Shown here: positions 42,355 to 49,915 of the stretch, one piece after another
Layout of the letters: each line of letters begins with the position of its first letter
How positions within the stretch are numbered: position 1 is the stretch's first letter
Source: Nannocystis punicea
Lineage (GTDB): Bacteria > Myxococcota_A > Polyangia > Nannocystales > Nannocystaceae
Assembly (NCBI RefSeq): GCF_026965555.1
Contig: NZ_CP114040.1
Coordinates: 12,106,001 to 12,170,000 of the forward strand
Reading direction: 5' to 3'
Length of the DNA stretch: 64,000 nucleotides
Notes under the pieces: generated by a model
Told to the model about the DNA's origin: nothing
The model's input: only the letters and a program-made list of their open reading frames with translations
Databases searched by the model: none
Position numbers and translations under genes: made by a program

Positions 42355-43413
42355 TCACTCCACCAGCCCGCGCGCCCCGATCTGCGCCGCGGCCTCGGGG
42401 TAGCGCTCGGCCCACATTCGCAGCGCCTCCATCGTCACTCGCTTGACCGCCGACCGCGCCGCCGGCGTGACGAGCTTGTCCCGGGTGGGGCTGCCCCACT
42501 GGACATCCGCGAGCACGACCGCCACCGCGGCCGACAAACCGCCGCGCCGCGCCGCCGCCCCACGCCGCGGAAAGAAGCTGCGCAGTCCGTCGAGCACCCC
42601 GTCGCGATGGGCCCCCTCACGGGTGCGGCCGAGGTTGACGAAGCTCTGGACCAGCGCATCGCGCGTCGAGCCCTCGCCCCACGCCAGCGCGACCTCGACG
42701 TCGATCGGCTCCTCGGGTCCGTTCACCACGGCGCGGTGGTGCGCCACCCCGCCGATCGTCTCGGGCGCGACCAGTCGCACCAATTCCGGTAGACCGCGCC
42801 CGTGGTACTCCCGGTCGCCCATCCAGGTGATCCGCAGCGAGGGTAGCAAGAACGACAGGTCCATCAATCGATGACGCAGGTCCTCGCGCCGCACGCCGAC
42901 GGCGCTGAAGATCTGCGGATCGGCGCGGAAGCGAATGCGTGTACCCGAGGGCAAGCCGGTCGCCTCGACGCGCATCGGCTCCAGCGGCACGCCGCGGCTG
43001 TAACGCGCCGTCGCCTGCCGACCCGAATGCACCGTGACCACCTCGAACAGCTCGCTGAGCGCATTGACGACCACGAGACCGGCGCCGCCGAACCCGAGGT
43101 GGACGTGTGGACGATGCCCATCGACCGTCGGCAGATCGAAGCGCTGCTCGAGGATCTCGCGCAACGGCGGCCGCCCTTCCCCGCCCTGGACGGCGATCCC
43201 CGGCCCGTCGTCGGCGACGACGACGGTCTCGTCGTCCTCGACCCCGACGTCGAGACGAGAGCAGCGCCCGACGAGCGCCTGGTCGACGGCGTTGGCGACC
43301 AGCTCGAGCGCCATGTGCAAGATCCCGCGACCGTCTCGCAAGTCGCCCACGTACATGCCCGGCCGCTTGCGCACGTGCCAGCGCGTCTCCGTGAATTCGC
43401 TCGCCTCGTCCAT
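42355..43413 (-). CDS. GyrB/ParE-like ATPase-transducer protein lacking TOPRIM
   Basis: A 352-residue protein equal to the N-terminal half of DNA gyrase B. The GHKL ATPase motifs are intact: RKRPGMYVGDLRDGRGILHMALELVANAVDQAL (split: RKRPGMYVG, LELVANAVDQA), with Glu37 and Asn41 at the catalytic-base and Mg positions, DDGPGI at 68-73, and the glycine-rich lid HLGFGGAGLVVVNALS. The transducer follows (VQSFVNLGRTREGAHRDGVLDGL; VQWGSPTRDKLVTPAARSAVKR), stopping exactly where TOPRIM would begin. It therefore cannot cleave DNA by itself. It may be an ATP-driven clamp or a regulator. It starts 6 bases after the hydrolase-fusion gene, in one operon. Confidence 0.85.
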   Translation of the reverse strand: MDEASEFTETRWHVRKRPGMYVGDLRDGRGILHMALELVANAVDQALVGRCSRLDVGVEDDETVVVADDGPGIAVQGGEGRPPLREILEQRFDLPTVDGHRPHVHLGFGGAGLVVVNALSELFEVVTVHSGRQATARYSRGVPLEPMRVEATGLPSGTRIRFRADPQIFSAVGVRREDLRHRLMDLSFLLPSLRITWMGDREYHGRGLPELVRLVAPETIGGVAHHRAVVNGPEEPIDVEVALAWGEGSTRDALVQSFVNLGRTREGAHRDGVLDGLRSFFPRRGAAARRGGLSAAVAVVLADVQWGSPTRDKLVTPAARSAVKRVTMEALRMWAERYPEAAAQIGARGLVE

Positions 43414-43419
43414 CGGCTC

Positions 43420-44559
43420 CTACCAGTCGATCGCCACCGGCTCGAACCACCCCGGCGGATAGCCGCAGTCCTCGCCGCACTCGTCGATCACCCCGAGCTC
43501 GTGCGCGCTGACGCCGGTCACCTCGTAGGTCGAGCCGACCACCAGGCTCGCGCTCGCGCTCTCGGCCTCCGCGTCCCAGCGCAGCGCGCCCGTCACCGCG
43601 TCGGGCACGAACACCTCGCTGTTGCGGACGCACTTCACCCGCGCGCGCTCGAGCGCCGGCAGGCGCAGCACCTCGCGCAGCTCCGCCAGGCGGGCCGCCG
43701 CGATCGCACGCCAGTCGGCGTAGCCGAGCATCTCGAGCACGCAGGCCGCGAACACCCGCGGGCGGTCGAGCGGCAGCAGCGCGTCGCAGTCGTCCTCGCC
43801 GCGGAAGCCGGCCGTCTGGCAGCGCTCGACCCAGCGGTCGGCGATCCGGTACACCTCGCGCACGCTCATCCCCGCCAGCAGGATGTGCACCTCCGGCCGC
43901 AGCTCCGCCAGCCGCTCGAGCAGCGCGTCCTCGGTGCCCGCACGCAGCTCGTCGGCCAGCGGACCCGGCGCGTTCAGGAGCATCTCTCGGATGTCCGAAC
44001 GGACATGGTCGAAAGCACATGTGATTCCGCGGTGCCCGGTCGCCGGCGACCACGTCCCGCGCCGGGTCGTCGCCCGCCAGAACACCGCGCGGCTGCGGCG
44101 GTGCTCGCCGACGGCCGCCCACGCCAGCGAGCGTCGCAGGTGTCGCAGCCGGCGCGACCGCGGCGGACCGGCGCCGATCGTCGGCTCGAACAGGACCAGC
44201 CGGCGCACCAGCTCGGGCCGCCGCAGCGCCGCGTGGATCGCCGCCGCGCTGCCACCGGCCCACGCCACCACCTCGGCCGCCTCGCCCATGCTCTCGATCA
44301 CCGCGATCAGATCGTCCCCGTGGGTCGCCCACCACCGCTGCGGCTCGATCTTCCCGCGGCTGTCGCCCCAGCCGCGGCGGTCGTAGGTGACCACGCGGAG
44401 GTGCCGGGCCAGCTGATCGGCCGCGGCCGCGAACGCTCGCCGCGTCATCCCGGTCGCGTGCACGAGCACCACCGGCTCGCCCTGCCCGCGCGATTCGCCG
44501 ACCAGCGCGACGCCGTCGGGCCGCCTGAGGGACCACGAGCGCACGCGCCATGGTTGCAC
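43420..44559 (-). CDS. Alpha/beta hydrolase N-domain fused to an unrelated C-terminal half
   Basis: A 379-residue protein, GTG start. Residues 1-190 are an alpha/beta-hydrolase fold: VVLVHATGMTRRAF (oxyanion loop), VVTYDRRGWGDS, and the nucleophile elbow VVAWAGGSAAAIHAAL with Ser near 104. After LFEPTIGAG the expected cap, catalytic Asp strand and His loop are not recognisable. The chain instead passes into a helical segment (LAELRPEVHILLAGMSVREVYRIADRWVERCQ). The C-terminal module ARVKCVRNSEVF...GSTYEVTGV...DECGEDCGYPPGWFEPV resembles small stand-alone SH3-like proteins. A copy of the GGACATG element (43990-44022) lies in frame right at the junction, suggesting an element-associated fusion. 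Catalytic competence is doubtful. Confidence 0.65.
   Translation of the reverse strand: MQPWRVRSWSLRRPDGVALVGESRGQGEPVVLVHATGMTRRAFAAAADQLARHLRVVTYDRRGWGDSRGKIEPQRWWATHGDDLIAVIESMGEAAEVVAWAGGSAAAIHAALRRPELVRRLVLFEPTIGAGPPRSRRLRHLRRSLAWAAVGEHRRSRAVFWRATTRRGTWSPATGHRGITCAFDHVRSDIREMLLNAPGPLADELRAGTEDALLERLAELRPEVHILLAGMSVREVYRIADRWVERCQTAGFRGEDDCDALLPLDRPRVFAACVLEMLGYADWRAIAAARLAELREVLRLPALERARVKCVRNSEVFVPDAVTGALRWDAEAESASASLVVGSTYEVTGVSAHELGVIDECGEDCGYPPGWFEPVAIDW
43991..44021. repeat. Coding copy of the palindromic element at a domain junction
   Basis: ATGTCC-GAAC-GGACAT palindrome (43991-44006) immediately followed by GGTCGAAAGCACATGT. Together they resemble the full intergenic hairpins at 12695 and 36215. 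It encodes FDHVRSDIR of the hydrolase fusion. Confidence 0.65.
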
Positions 44560-44619
44560 GACTTCGCCGGCCCGTCAGCCCCCGAACAGCGGCGCCCGCC
44601 CGGCTGCTACCATGCACAC

Positions 44620-46176
44620 ATGAACTCGCTTACACCCCCTTGCCGTCTCGCCCTCGCGCTCGCGTTCGTGGGCGCGTGCCCGGGCGATCCCGCGACCACC
44701 AGCGACACCGACACCTCGAGCTCGACCGGCACGACGATGCCGGCGGACTCGACCGGCACGAACAGTGATTCGACCGCGACCACCGCCGAGCCGCCCTCGA
44801 CGAGCGCCGAGCCGACCTCCCAGGGCACGAGCACGCCGACGACCACCGGCACCACCGACGACACGACCACCACCAGCGGCCCCGAGGAGGCCGGCCTGTG
44901 GCTGGTCCAGCTCGTCAGCGACGCGAGCGCGAGCGCGCACAGCATCGTCATCACCGAGCAGGGCGACGTCGTCGTCGCCGGCGCCTTCGCCGGTACCCTC
45001 GAGATCGGCGACGTCAGCCTCACCAGCGCCGGCGCCCTCGACCTGTTCGTCGCCCGCTGGACCGCCGCGGGCGAGCTCCTGTGGGCCAGTCGCTTCGGCG
45101 GCCCCGGCGGCGAGCACGAGGCCTCGATCACCGTCGGCGAAGGCGGCGACCTCCTGCTCGCCGCCGAGTTCTCCGACACCCTCGAGGTCCCCGGCCTGTC
45201 GCCGCTCGTCAGCCAGGGCATGACCGACATCTTCCTGCTGCAGCTGCACGGCGACGGCACCCCCTCCTCGATCCGCGGCTTCGGCGGCGAGGGCCAGGAG
45301 CTCGAGCCGCGCGCGGTCGTCGACGCCGACGGCAGCATCTTCCTCGCCGCCAGCTTCGAGGGCTTCATCGACGTCGGCGGCGGGCCGCTCGCCGCCACCG
45401 ACGCGCACGATCTCCTGCTCGCCAAGCTCGACTTCGAGGGCGGGCACCTGTGGTCGCAGGTCTTCGCCAACTCCGCCGACATCTCCGCCCACGACCTGGC
45501 TCTCGGCGAGGACGGCGACGTCGCAGTCACCGGCTGGTTCGCCAACGCGATCGACTTCGGCGGCGGCGTCTTCGAGGACGGCGGCGCCTACGTCGTGGTG
45601 GTGGACGGCGACACCGGCGTCCATCGCTGGTCGCAGCAGCTCGGCAGCGGCAACTCGGGCGGCTGCGGCGCCCGCTTCGCCGCCGACGGCGGCCTCGCGG
45701 TGACCGGGTGGTTCCAGAACGCCATCGACTTCGGCTCCGGCCCGATCGCCGCCAACGACGAGCACGCCGATCACTTCGCCGCCCGCTTCGGCCCCGACGG
45801 CGAGCTCGCGTGGGGCGGCGCGCACGGCGGTCCCAACGTCGACTCCGGCTGCGCTCTCGGGGCCGGGCCGGACGGCGGCTGGGTCCTCGGCGGCACCTTC
45901 AACCAGCAGATCGACCTCGGCGGCGGGCCGCTGACCACGGAGACCGCCCCGTGCGCCTTCCTGGCCGGCCTCGACGGCGACGGCGGTCACCGCTGGTCGA
46001 TGCCGCTGTGCGCCGCCTCGGGCGGCCAGGTCCATCGCCTCGCCACCTATCCCGAAGGACATGTGGCATTCATCGCCGGCTTCGCCGGTCCGGTCGAGCT
46101 GTTCGGCCAGCCGCTCGACGCCGCCAAGCCCTACGAGGTCGTCGCTCACGTCCCGGCTCCGCTGCTCGCGCCGTGA
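44620..46176 (+). CDS. SBBP beta-propeller lipoprotein
   Basis: A 518-residue exported lipoprotein with lipobox VGAC (Cys20) and a linker of about 65 residues almost purely Thr/Ser/Gly/Glu/Pro. The rest consists of repeated SBBP-type blades: SIVITEQGDVVVAGAFAGTL, SITVGEGGDLLLAAEFSDTL, DLALGEDGDVAVTGWFANAI and GAGPDGGWVLGGTFNQQI, each followed by an IDFGGG-like strand and a DLFVARWTAAG/DHFAARFGPDG turn. This is the same repeat type as in the lipoprotein at 27894, without the heme-like region. Likely surface-exposed; ligand unknown. It is divergent from the hydrolase fusion with a 60-base intergenic space that must hold both promoters. Confidence 0.85.
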   Translation: MNSLTPPCRLALALAFVGACPGDPATTSDTDTSSSTGTTMPADSTGTNSDSTATTAEPPSTSAEPTSQGTSTPTTTGTTDDTTTTSGPEEAGLWLVQLVSDASASAHSIVITEQGDVVVAGAFAGTLEIGDVSLTSAGALDLFVARWTAAGELLWASRFGGPGGEHEASITVGEGGDLLLAAEFSDTLEVPGLSPLVSQGMTDIFLLQLHGDGTPSSIRGFGGEGQELEPRAVVDADGSIFLAASFEGFIDVGGGPLAATDAHDLLLAKLDFEGGHLWSQVFANSADISAHDLALGEDGDVAVTGWFANAIDFGGGVFEDGGAYVVVVDGDTGVHRWSQQLGSGNSGGCGARFAADGGLAVTGWFQNAIDFGSGPIAANDEHADHFAARFGPDGELAWGGAHGGPNVDSGCALGAGPDGGWVLGGTFNQQIDLGGGPLTTETAPCAFLAGLDGDGGHRWSMPLCAASGGQVHRLATYPEGHVAFIAGFAGPVELFGQPLDAAKPYEVVAHVPAPLLAP

Positions 46177-46236
46177 TCGCGACCGCGGCCGCGCCGGAGA
46201 CCGGCACGGCCGCCTCGCAGCCCTTCGCAGCGGGGC

Positions 46237-47565
46237 TCAGCGCAGGAACCAGAAGTACAGGTACGCGTGGGCGACCGCGATGCTGCCGAGCATCAGCGGG
46301 AACGCCAGCTTGGTGTACGTGAGGAACTTGAACTGGACGCCCTCGCGCTCGGCCAGGCCGGCGACCGTCAGGTTGGCGCTGGCGCCGACGAGGGTGCCGT
46401 TGCCGCCGAGGCAGGCGCCGAGGGACAGGGCCCACCACAACGGCATCGCGCCCTCGGCTCCGCCCATCGCCGGGGTCATACTCTTGATCAGCGGGATCAT
46501 GGTGGCGACGAACGGGATGTTGTCGATGATGGCCGACAGCACCGCCGAGGCCCAGAGGATCACGATCGCGGTGACGTTGCGGTCGCCGCCGGTGACGTCC
46601 ATGAGGCCGTGGGCGAGGTGGTCGAGCAGCCCGGCGTGCTCGACGCCGGCGACGACCATGAACAGGCCGACGAAGAAGAAGATCGTGACCCACTCGACCT
46701 CGCCGAAGATGTCCTGCACGCGGTGCGACTGGTCGTGGCCCGGGTGCTTGCGGACGTAGAGGAACATCAGCACCGCCGCGCCGAACATCGCCACGGTGCC
46801 GGGCTCGATGCCCGTCTGCCGCGCGGTGACGAAGCCCGCCAGCACCGCCGAGAGCACCCCGAGCGAGCTGACCAGGAGGCCAGGATCCTTGATCGCCTCG
46901 GCCGGGTTCAGCGCCATGATCTTGCGCTGCGCCTCCGGGTTGGCGCGCAGCTTCTTGCCCCAAATCCCGTGCAGCGCCAGCACCTGCAGCGCGATCAGCA
47001 CGCCGACCACCGGCGCCAGGTTGCGCACGAAGTCGTTGAACGACAGCGCCACCGCCGAGCCGATGAGGATGTTCGGCGGGTCGCCGATGAGCGTCGCCGT
47101 GCCACCGATGTTGGACGCGAAGATCTCCGCGAACAGGAACGGGTAGGCCGGCACGTCGAGCTCGCGCGCCACCAGCAGGGTGACCGGCGTGATCAGGAGG
47201 ACCGTGGTCACGTTGTCGAGCAGCGCCGACAGCACCGCCGTCACCAGCGTGAGCATGATGAGCAGCTTCCACGGCACGCCGCCGGCCTTGCGCGCCGACC
47301 AGAACGCGATGAACTGGAAGATGCCGCTCTTCCGCGTGATGTTGACGAGGATCATCATCCCCGTCAAAAGCGCGATGGTGTTGAAGTCGACGCCGTGGAT
47401 GGCCTGCTCTTGATTGAGCACGCCGAGACAGATCATCAGACCGGCGCCGAGCAGCGCGACCACGGCGCGATTGATCTTCTCCGACATGATCGCGGCGTAG
47501 GTGAGGACGAGCAGCGCGGTGGACAGCCAGAGGGGATCGAGGCCGAAGATCACGTGTTCGGGCAT
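46237..47565 (-). CDS. NhaD/ArsB-type ion transporter (SLC13/ion-transporter superfamily)
   Basis: A 442-residue inner-membrane transporter with about 11-12 helices. It matches NhaD-type Na+/H+ antiporters and ArsB-like permeases: DFNTIALLTGMMILVNITRKSG, LLDNVTTVLLITPVTLLVA, the hallmark ASNIGGTATLIGDPPNILIG, and in the second half SAIIDNIPFVATMIPLI and GACLGGNGTLVGASANL. These two inverted-repeat reentrant loops with Asp-Asn pairs bind the ion. The Met at 47565 gives the usual N-terminus; an upstream GTG/ATG frame to 47607 adds 14 residues. It is monocistronic and convergent with the propeller lipoprotein gene. Substrate is Na+ by analogy; arsenite, citrate or sulfate cannot be excluded. Confidence 0.88.
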   Translation of the reverse strand: MPEHVIFGLDPLWLSTALLVLTYAAIMSEKINRAVVALLGAGLMICLGVLNQEQAIHGVDFNTIALLTGMMILVNITRKSGIFQFIAFWSARKAGGVPWKLLIMLTLVTAVLSALLDNVTTVLLITPVTLLVARELDVPAYPFLFAEIFASNIGGTATLIGDPPNILIGSAVALSFNDFVRNLAPVVGVLIALQVLALHGIWGKKLRANPEAQRKIMALNPAEAIKDPGLLVSSLGVLSAVLAGFVTARQTGIEPGTVAMFGAAVLMFLYVRKHPGHDQSHRVQDIFGEVEWVTIFFFVGLFMVVAGVEHAGLLDHLAHGLMDVTGGDRNVTAIVILWASAVLSAIIDNIPFVATMIPLIKSMTPAMGGAEGAMPLWWALSLGACLGGNGTLVGASANLTVAGLAEREGVQFKFLTYTKLAFPLMLGSIAVAHAYLYFWFLR

Positions 47566-47706
47566 GGCAAAGATGTCTCGTGGGTCATGATGCAAGAGCC
47601 AGCTCACGCCGAGCTCTTGCCTTCGCGGCGGGGCTTAGCCCAAGCGAATCGCGCTTGCTATCACCCGAACCGTGAGTCTACGCGGCGCGGTCTGCGAGGG
47701 CTGCAA

Positions 47707-48771
47707 TCATGGCACAGCGAGCTCGACGACGATCGCAAAGTGATCGGACGTCTCGTGCTGCATCGGCCCGTAGCCCCACAAATCGACGACCCAATCGCTG
47801 GCCTGCCACGGCGCACCGGCGACGAACACGTGATCGATGCGCTGTGAAGGATCGTACACGGGCACCGGCTCGAGGTTGCTGTCGCTGCTCCACGCGCCCG
47901 CGAGCACGAACGCGTCGTCGAACCGCGGCCCGGCGCCGGCCTCGCCCTCGGTGAGCAGGACGTACGCCAGGTCATCTGTCCGCGAGTTGAAGTCGCCGAC
48001 CAGGATCACCGGCAGCTCCGACGCGAGCGCCGCGGTCCGCTCGAGCACCACCGGCGCGCTCAGCTCCTGCGACGGCGAGTTGTTGTCGAAGTGAGTGGTG
48101 GCAAAGAAAAATTCATGATCGTCGGCGATCGCGCGCAGGCGGGCCCATGTGACCATCCGCGCGAATTGAGGGATCGAAAACCCGGTGGAGTACGGAACGT
48201 CGGGCGTCGGCGACAGCCAGTAGAAGCCGTGCTCGACCTCGGTGAACATGTCGCTGCGGTAGAAGATCGCCGCGTCGGCGTAATCGAGGCTCATGCTGTC
48301 GGGCTTGGCGAACCAGATGCTGGTGTAGCCCGGCAGCTCGGCCTCGATCTGCGCCACCTCCTCGCCGAGGAACAGCTCCTGCATCCCGATCAGGTCCGGG
48401 TCGTGGCGGCGGATCGTGTCCCCCGTGTACGGCACGCGCGCGTCCCAGTCCTCGAAGCCCTCGGGCGTGCAACCGGCGCACATCACGTTGAAGGTCATCA
48501 CCGTCCACGGCCCGAGCGGCGGCACCACAGCGCCCGTGGTGCCCGTGCTCGTCTCCTCGGTGGTCGTCGGCGCCTCGCCGGTGCTGCTCGTCGTGCCGGT
48601 GGTCGTGCCGGTGGTCGTGCCGGCGTCGGTCATCGTGCTCGTGCCGCTCGCGTCGGCCGTGGTGCCGGCACCGCCGTCGTCGCCGCAGCCGGCAAACAGC
48701 ACCAGCGCGCAGGCGATCGAGCTCGGCCTCGGTCGAGTGACGGACAGCTGTTTCAGTTGTTTGAACGACAC
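47707..48771 (-). CDS. Endonuclease/exonuclease/phosphatase (EEP) family lipoprotein
   Basis: A 354-residue exported lipoprotein; the signal peptide ends LFAGC (Cys29) and a linker of about 50 Thr/Gly/Ser residues follows. The catalytic domain has the full DNase-I-like set: MTFNVM (Asn metal site), IGMQEL (Glu), ATTHFDN (His), ILVGDFNSRTDD (Asp/Asn), QRIDHVFV (Asp) and TSDHFAIVV (Asp-His at the end). It could be a surface nuclease used on prey DNA, or a phosphodiesterase acting on lipids or sphingomyelin. Length and motifs are complete, so it should be active. The start is GTG at 48771. Confidence 0.88.
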   Translation of the reverse strand: MSFKQLKQLSVTRPRPSSIACALVLFAGCGDDGGAGTTADASGTSTMTDAGTTTGTTTGTTSSTGEAPTTTEETSTGTTGAVVPPLGPWTVMTFNVMCAGCTPEGFEDWDARVPYTGDTIRRHDPDLIGMQELFLGEEVAQIEAELPGYTSIWFAKPDSMSLDYADAAIFYRSDMFTEVEHGFYWLSPTPDVPYSTGFSIPQFARMVTWARLRAIADDHEFFFATTHFDNNSPSQELSAPVVLERTAALASELPVILVGDFNSRTDDLAYVLLTEGEAGAGPRFDDAFVLAGAWSSDSNLEPVPVYDPSQRIDHVFVAGAPWQASDWVVDLWGYGPMQHETSDHFAIVVELAVP

Positions 48772-49251
48772 GGCGCCGCGAGGATCGCCGGGCGCGCCGA
48801 GGCAGTCCAGGTCGCGCGCCGATTGCTACCTCGCCGCGGCCTCGCAGTCGCGACGACTCGGCGGACTCGGCGAAGCCGCGTCGGCCGCGACCTCGCAGGT
48901 CGCCACCAGCCATGGCGACCTCGCAGGTCGAGCGCCCTGGACCGGCCGACTCGCCTGCCGACTCGCCGAGGCTCGTCGGCTGGGACCTCGCAGGTGGGGT
49001 CGTCCCGGGCACCTGGCAACCTTGCCGCCGTCATCGCCCTCCCGGCCGCGGGCGGCAACGCAGCGTTCGGCCGCCCCGGCCGCTCACGGCACCCGGGCGG
49101 CGAGGCTCCTCTTGGCTCGAGAGCGAGGCGGCCGCTTGCGGCAACCAAGCTGAAACACCCGGCGAGCTGGCGGCTCTCGGCCTGAGAGCCGACGCGGCCG
49201 TTTGCGGCAAAAGCCGCCATCCGCGCCATCCACGCAAGTCCGAAATTATTC
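48772..49251. other. 480-base region with a thrice-repeated GACCTCGCAGGT motif
   Basis: No convincing gene. The imperfect palindrome GACCTCGCAGGTC occurs at 48889-48901 and 48917-48929, with a variant ending in G at 48984-48996. It lies between the EEP gene start (minus) and the ECF sigma gene (plus), so the copies could be operator sites for either. Further GC-rich short repeats (GACTCGCC, GCCGACTCG) surround them. Confidence 0.45.
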
Positions 49252-49281
49252 TGAGCCATCGGCGGTGGCTCGTGCGACCTC
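49241..49281 (+). promoter_or_regulatory. Probable ECF-sigma autoregulated promoter (copy A)
   Basis: An AT tract GAAATTATTC, then TGAGCC (49252-49257), 17 bases, then CGACC (49275-49279), ending 12 bases before the sigma ATG. The same layout with high identity stands before both lipoprotein genes at 51326 and 52318. The pairing TGAGCC/CGAC at 17 bases fits an ECF -35/-10. Confidence 0.6.
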
Positions 49282-49291
49282 TGAGCCGGGG

Positions 49292-49915
49292 ATGCCTCTG
49301 CGAGTCGTGCACAGCGACCACGAGCCTGCTCGGCCGGGACCGGCCGACGCCGCGACGTCGCTGCTCGAGCTGGTGCACACCGGCGACCCGCGCACCGGCG
49401 CGGCGCTCTTCGACCTCGTCGGGGCCCAGGTCAACCGGCTCGTGTGGCGCGTGCTCGGGGCCGACGAGGACCACGACGACCTCGTCCAGCAGGTCTTCGT
49501 CGCCCTGCTCGCCGGCCTGAAGCGCGTCCGCGAGCCCGAGGCCCTGCGCGGCTGGGTCGCCGCAGTCACCGTCAACACCGTGCGCAGCGAGATTCGCCGC
49601 CGCCGCGTGCGACGATTGTTCGGCATGCAGGCCGCGGCGGCCGAGCAGGTCCACACCCCCGCCGCCTCGCACGAGGCGCGCGAGCTGCTCGAGCGCACCT
49701 ACGGCGTGCTCGCCCGCCTCCCCGCCGACGAGCGGATCGCCTTCGCCCTCCGCTTCATCGACGAGCAACCACTCGGCGACGTCGCCGCCGCCTGCGACTG
49801 CTCGCTCGCCACCGTCAAGCGCCGGCTGTCCGCGGCCCAGGCGCGCTTCCGCCGGCTCGCCGAGCGCGACCCCATGCTCGCCGAACACCTGCGCGAACTC
49901 GAGGTGAAGCGATGA
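49292..49915 (+). CDS. ECF-type RNA polymerase sigma factor
   Basis: A 207-residue sigma-70-family extracytoplasmic-function factor. Region 2 includes LVWRVLGADEDHDDLVQQVFVALLAGLKRV (split: HDDLVQQVFVALLAGL) and the -10-binding LRGWVAAVTVNTVRSEIRRRRVR. Region 4 has LPADERIAFALRFIDEQPLGDVAAACDCSLATVKRRLSAAQ (split: EQPLGDVAAACDCSLATVK), the -35-binding helix-turn-helix. The ATG at 49292 is chosen because the frame upstream runs back through the promoter-like motif. Its stop overlaps the start of the FecR-like gene (ATGA, 49912-49915), the usual sigma/anti-sigma coupling. It probably controls its own gene and the two lipoprotein genes downstream, which share its upstream motif. Confidence 0.93.
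   Translation: MPLRVVHSDHEPARPGPADAATSLLELVHTGDPRTGAALFDLVGAQVNRLVWRVLGADEDHDDLVQQVFVALLAGLKRVREPEALRGWVAAVTVNTVRSEIRRRRVRRLFGMQAAAAEQVHTPAASHEARELLERTYGVLARLPADERIAFALRFIDEQPLGDVAAACDCSLATVKRRLSAAQARFRRLAERDPMLAEHLRELEVKR

Noticed and set aside
42871..44600. Very long open frame on the plus strand opposite the GyrB-like and hydrolase genes, running into the propeller lipoprotein
   Set aside because: Composition is Arg/His/Ala-rich without domains. It mirrors the codon-position GC bias of the minus-strand genes; only the part from 44620 is a real gene.
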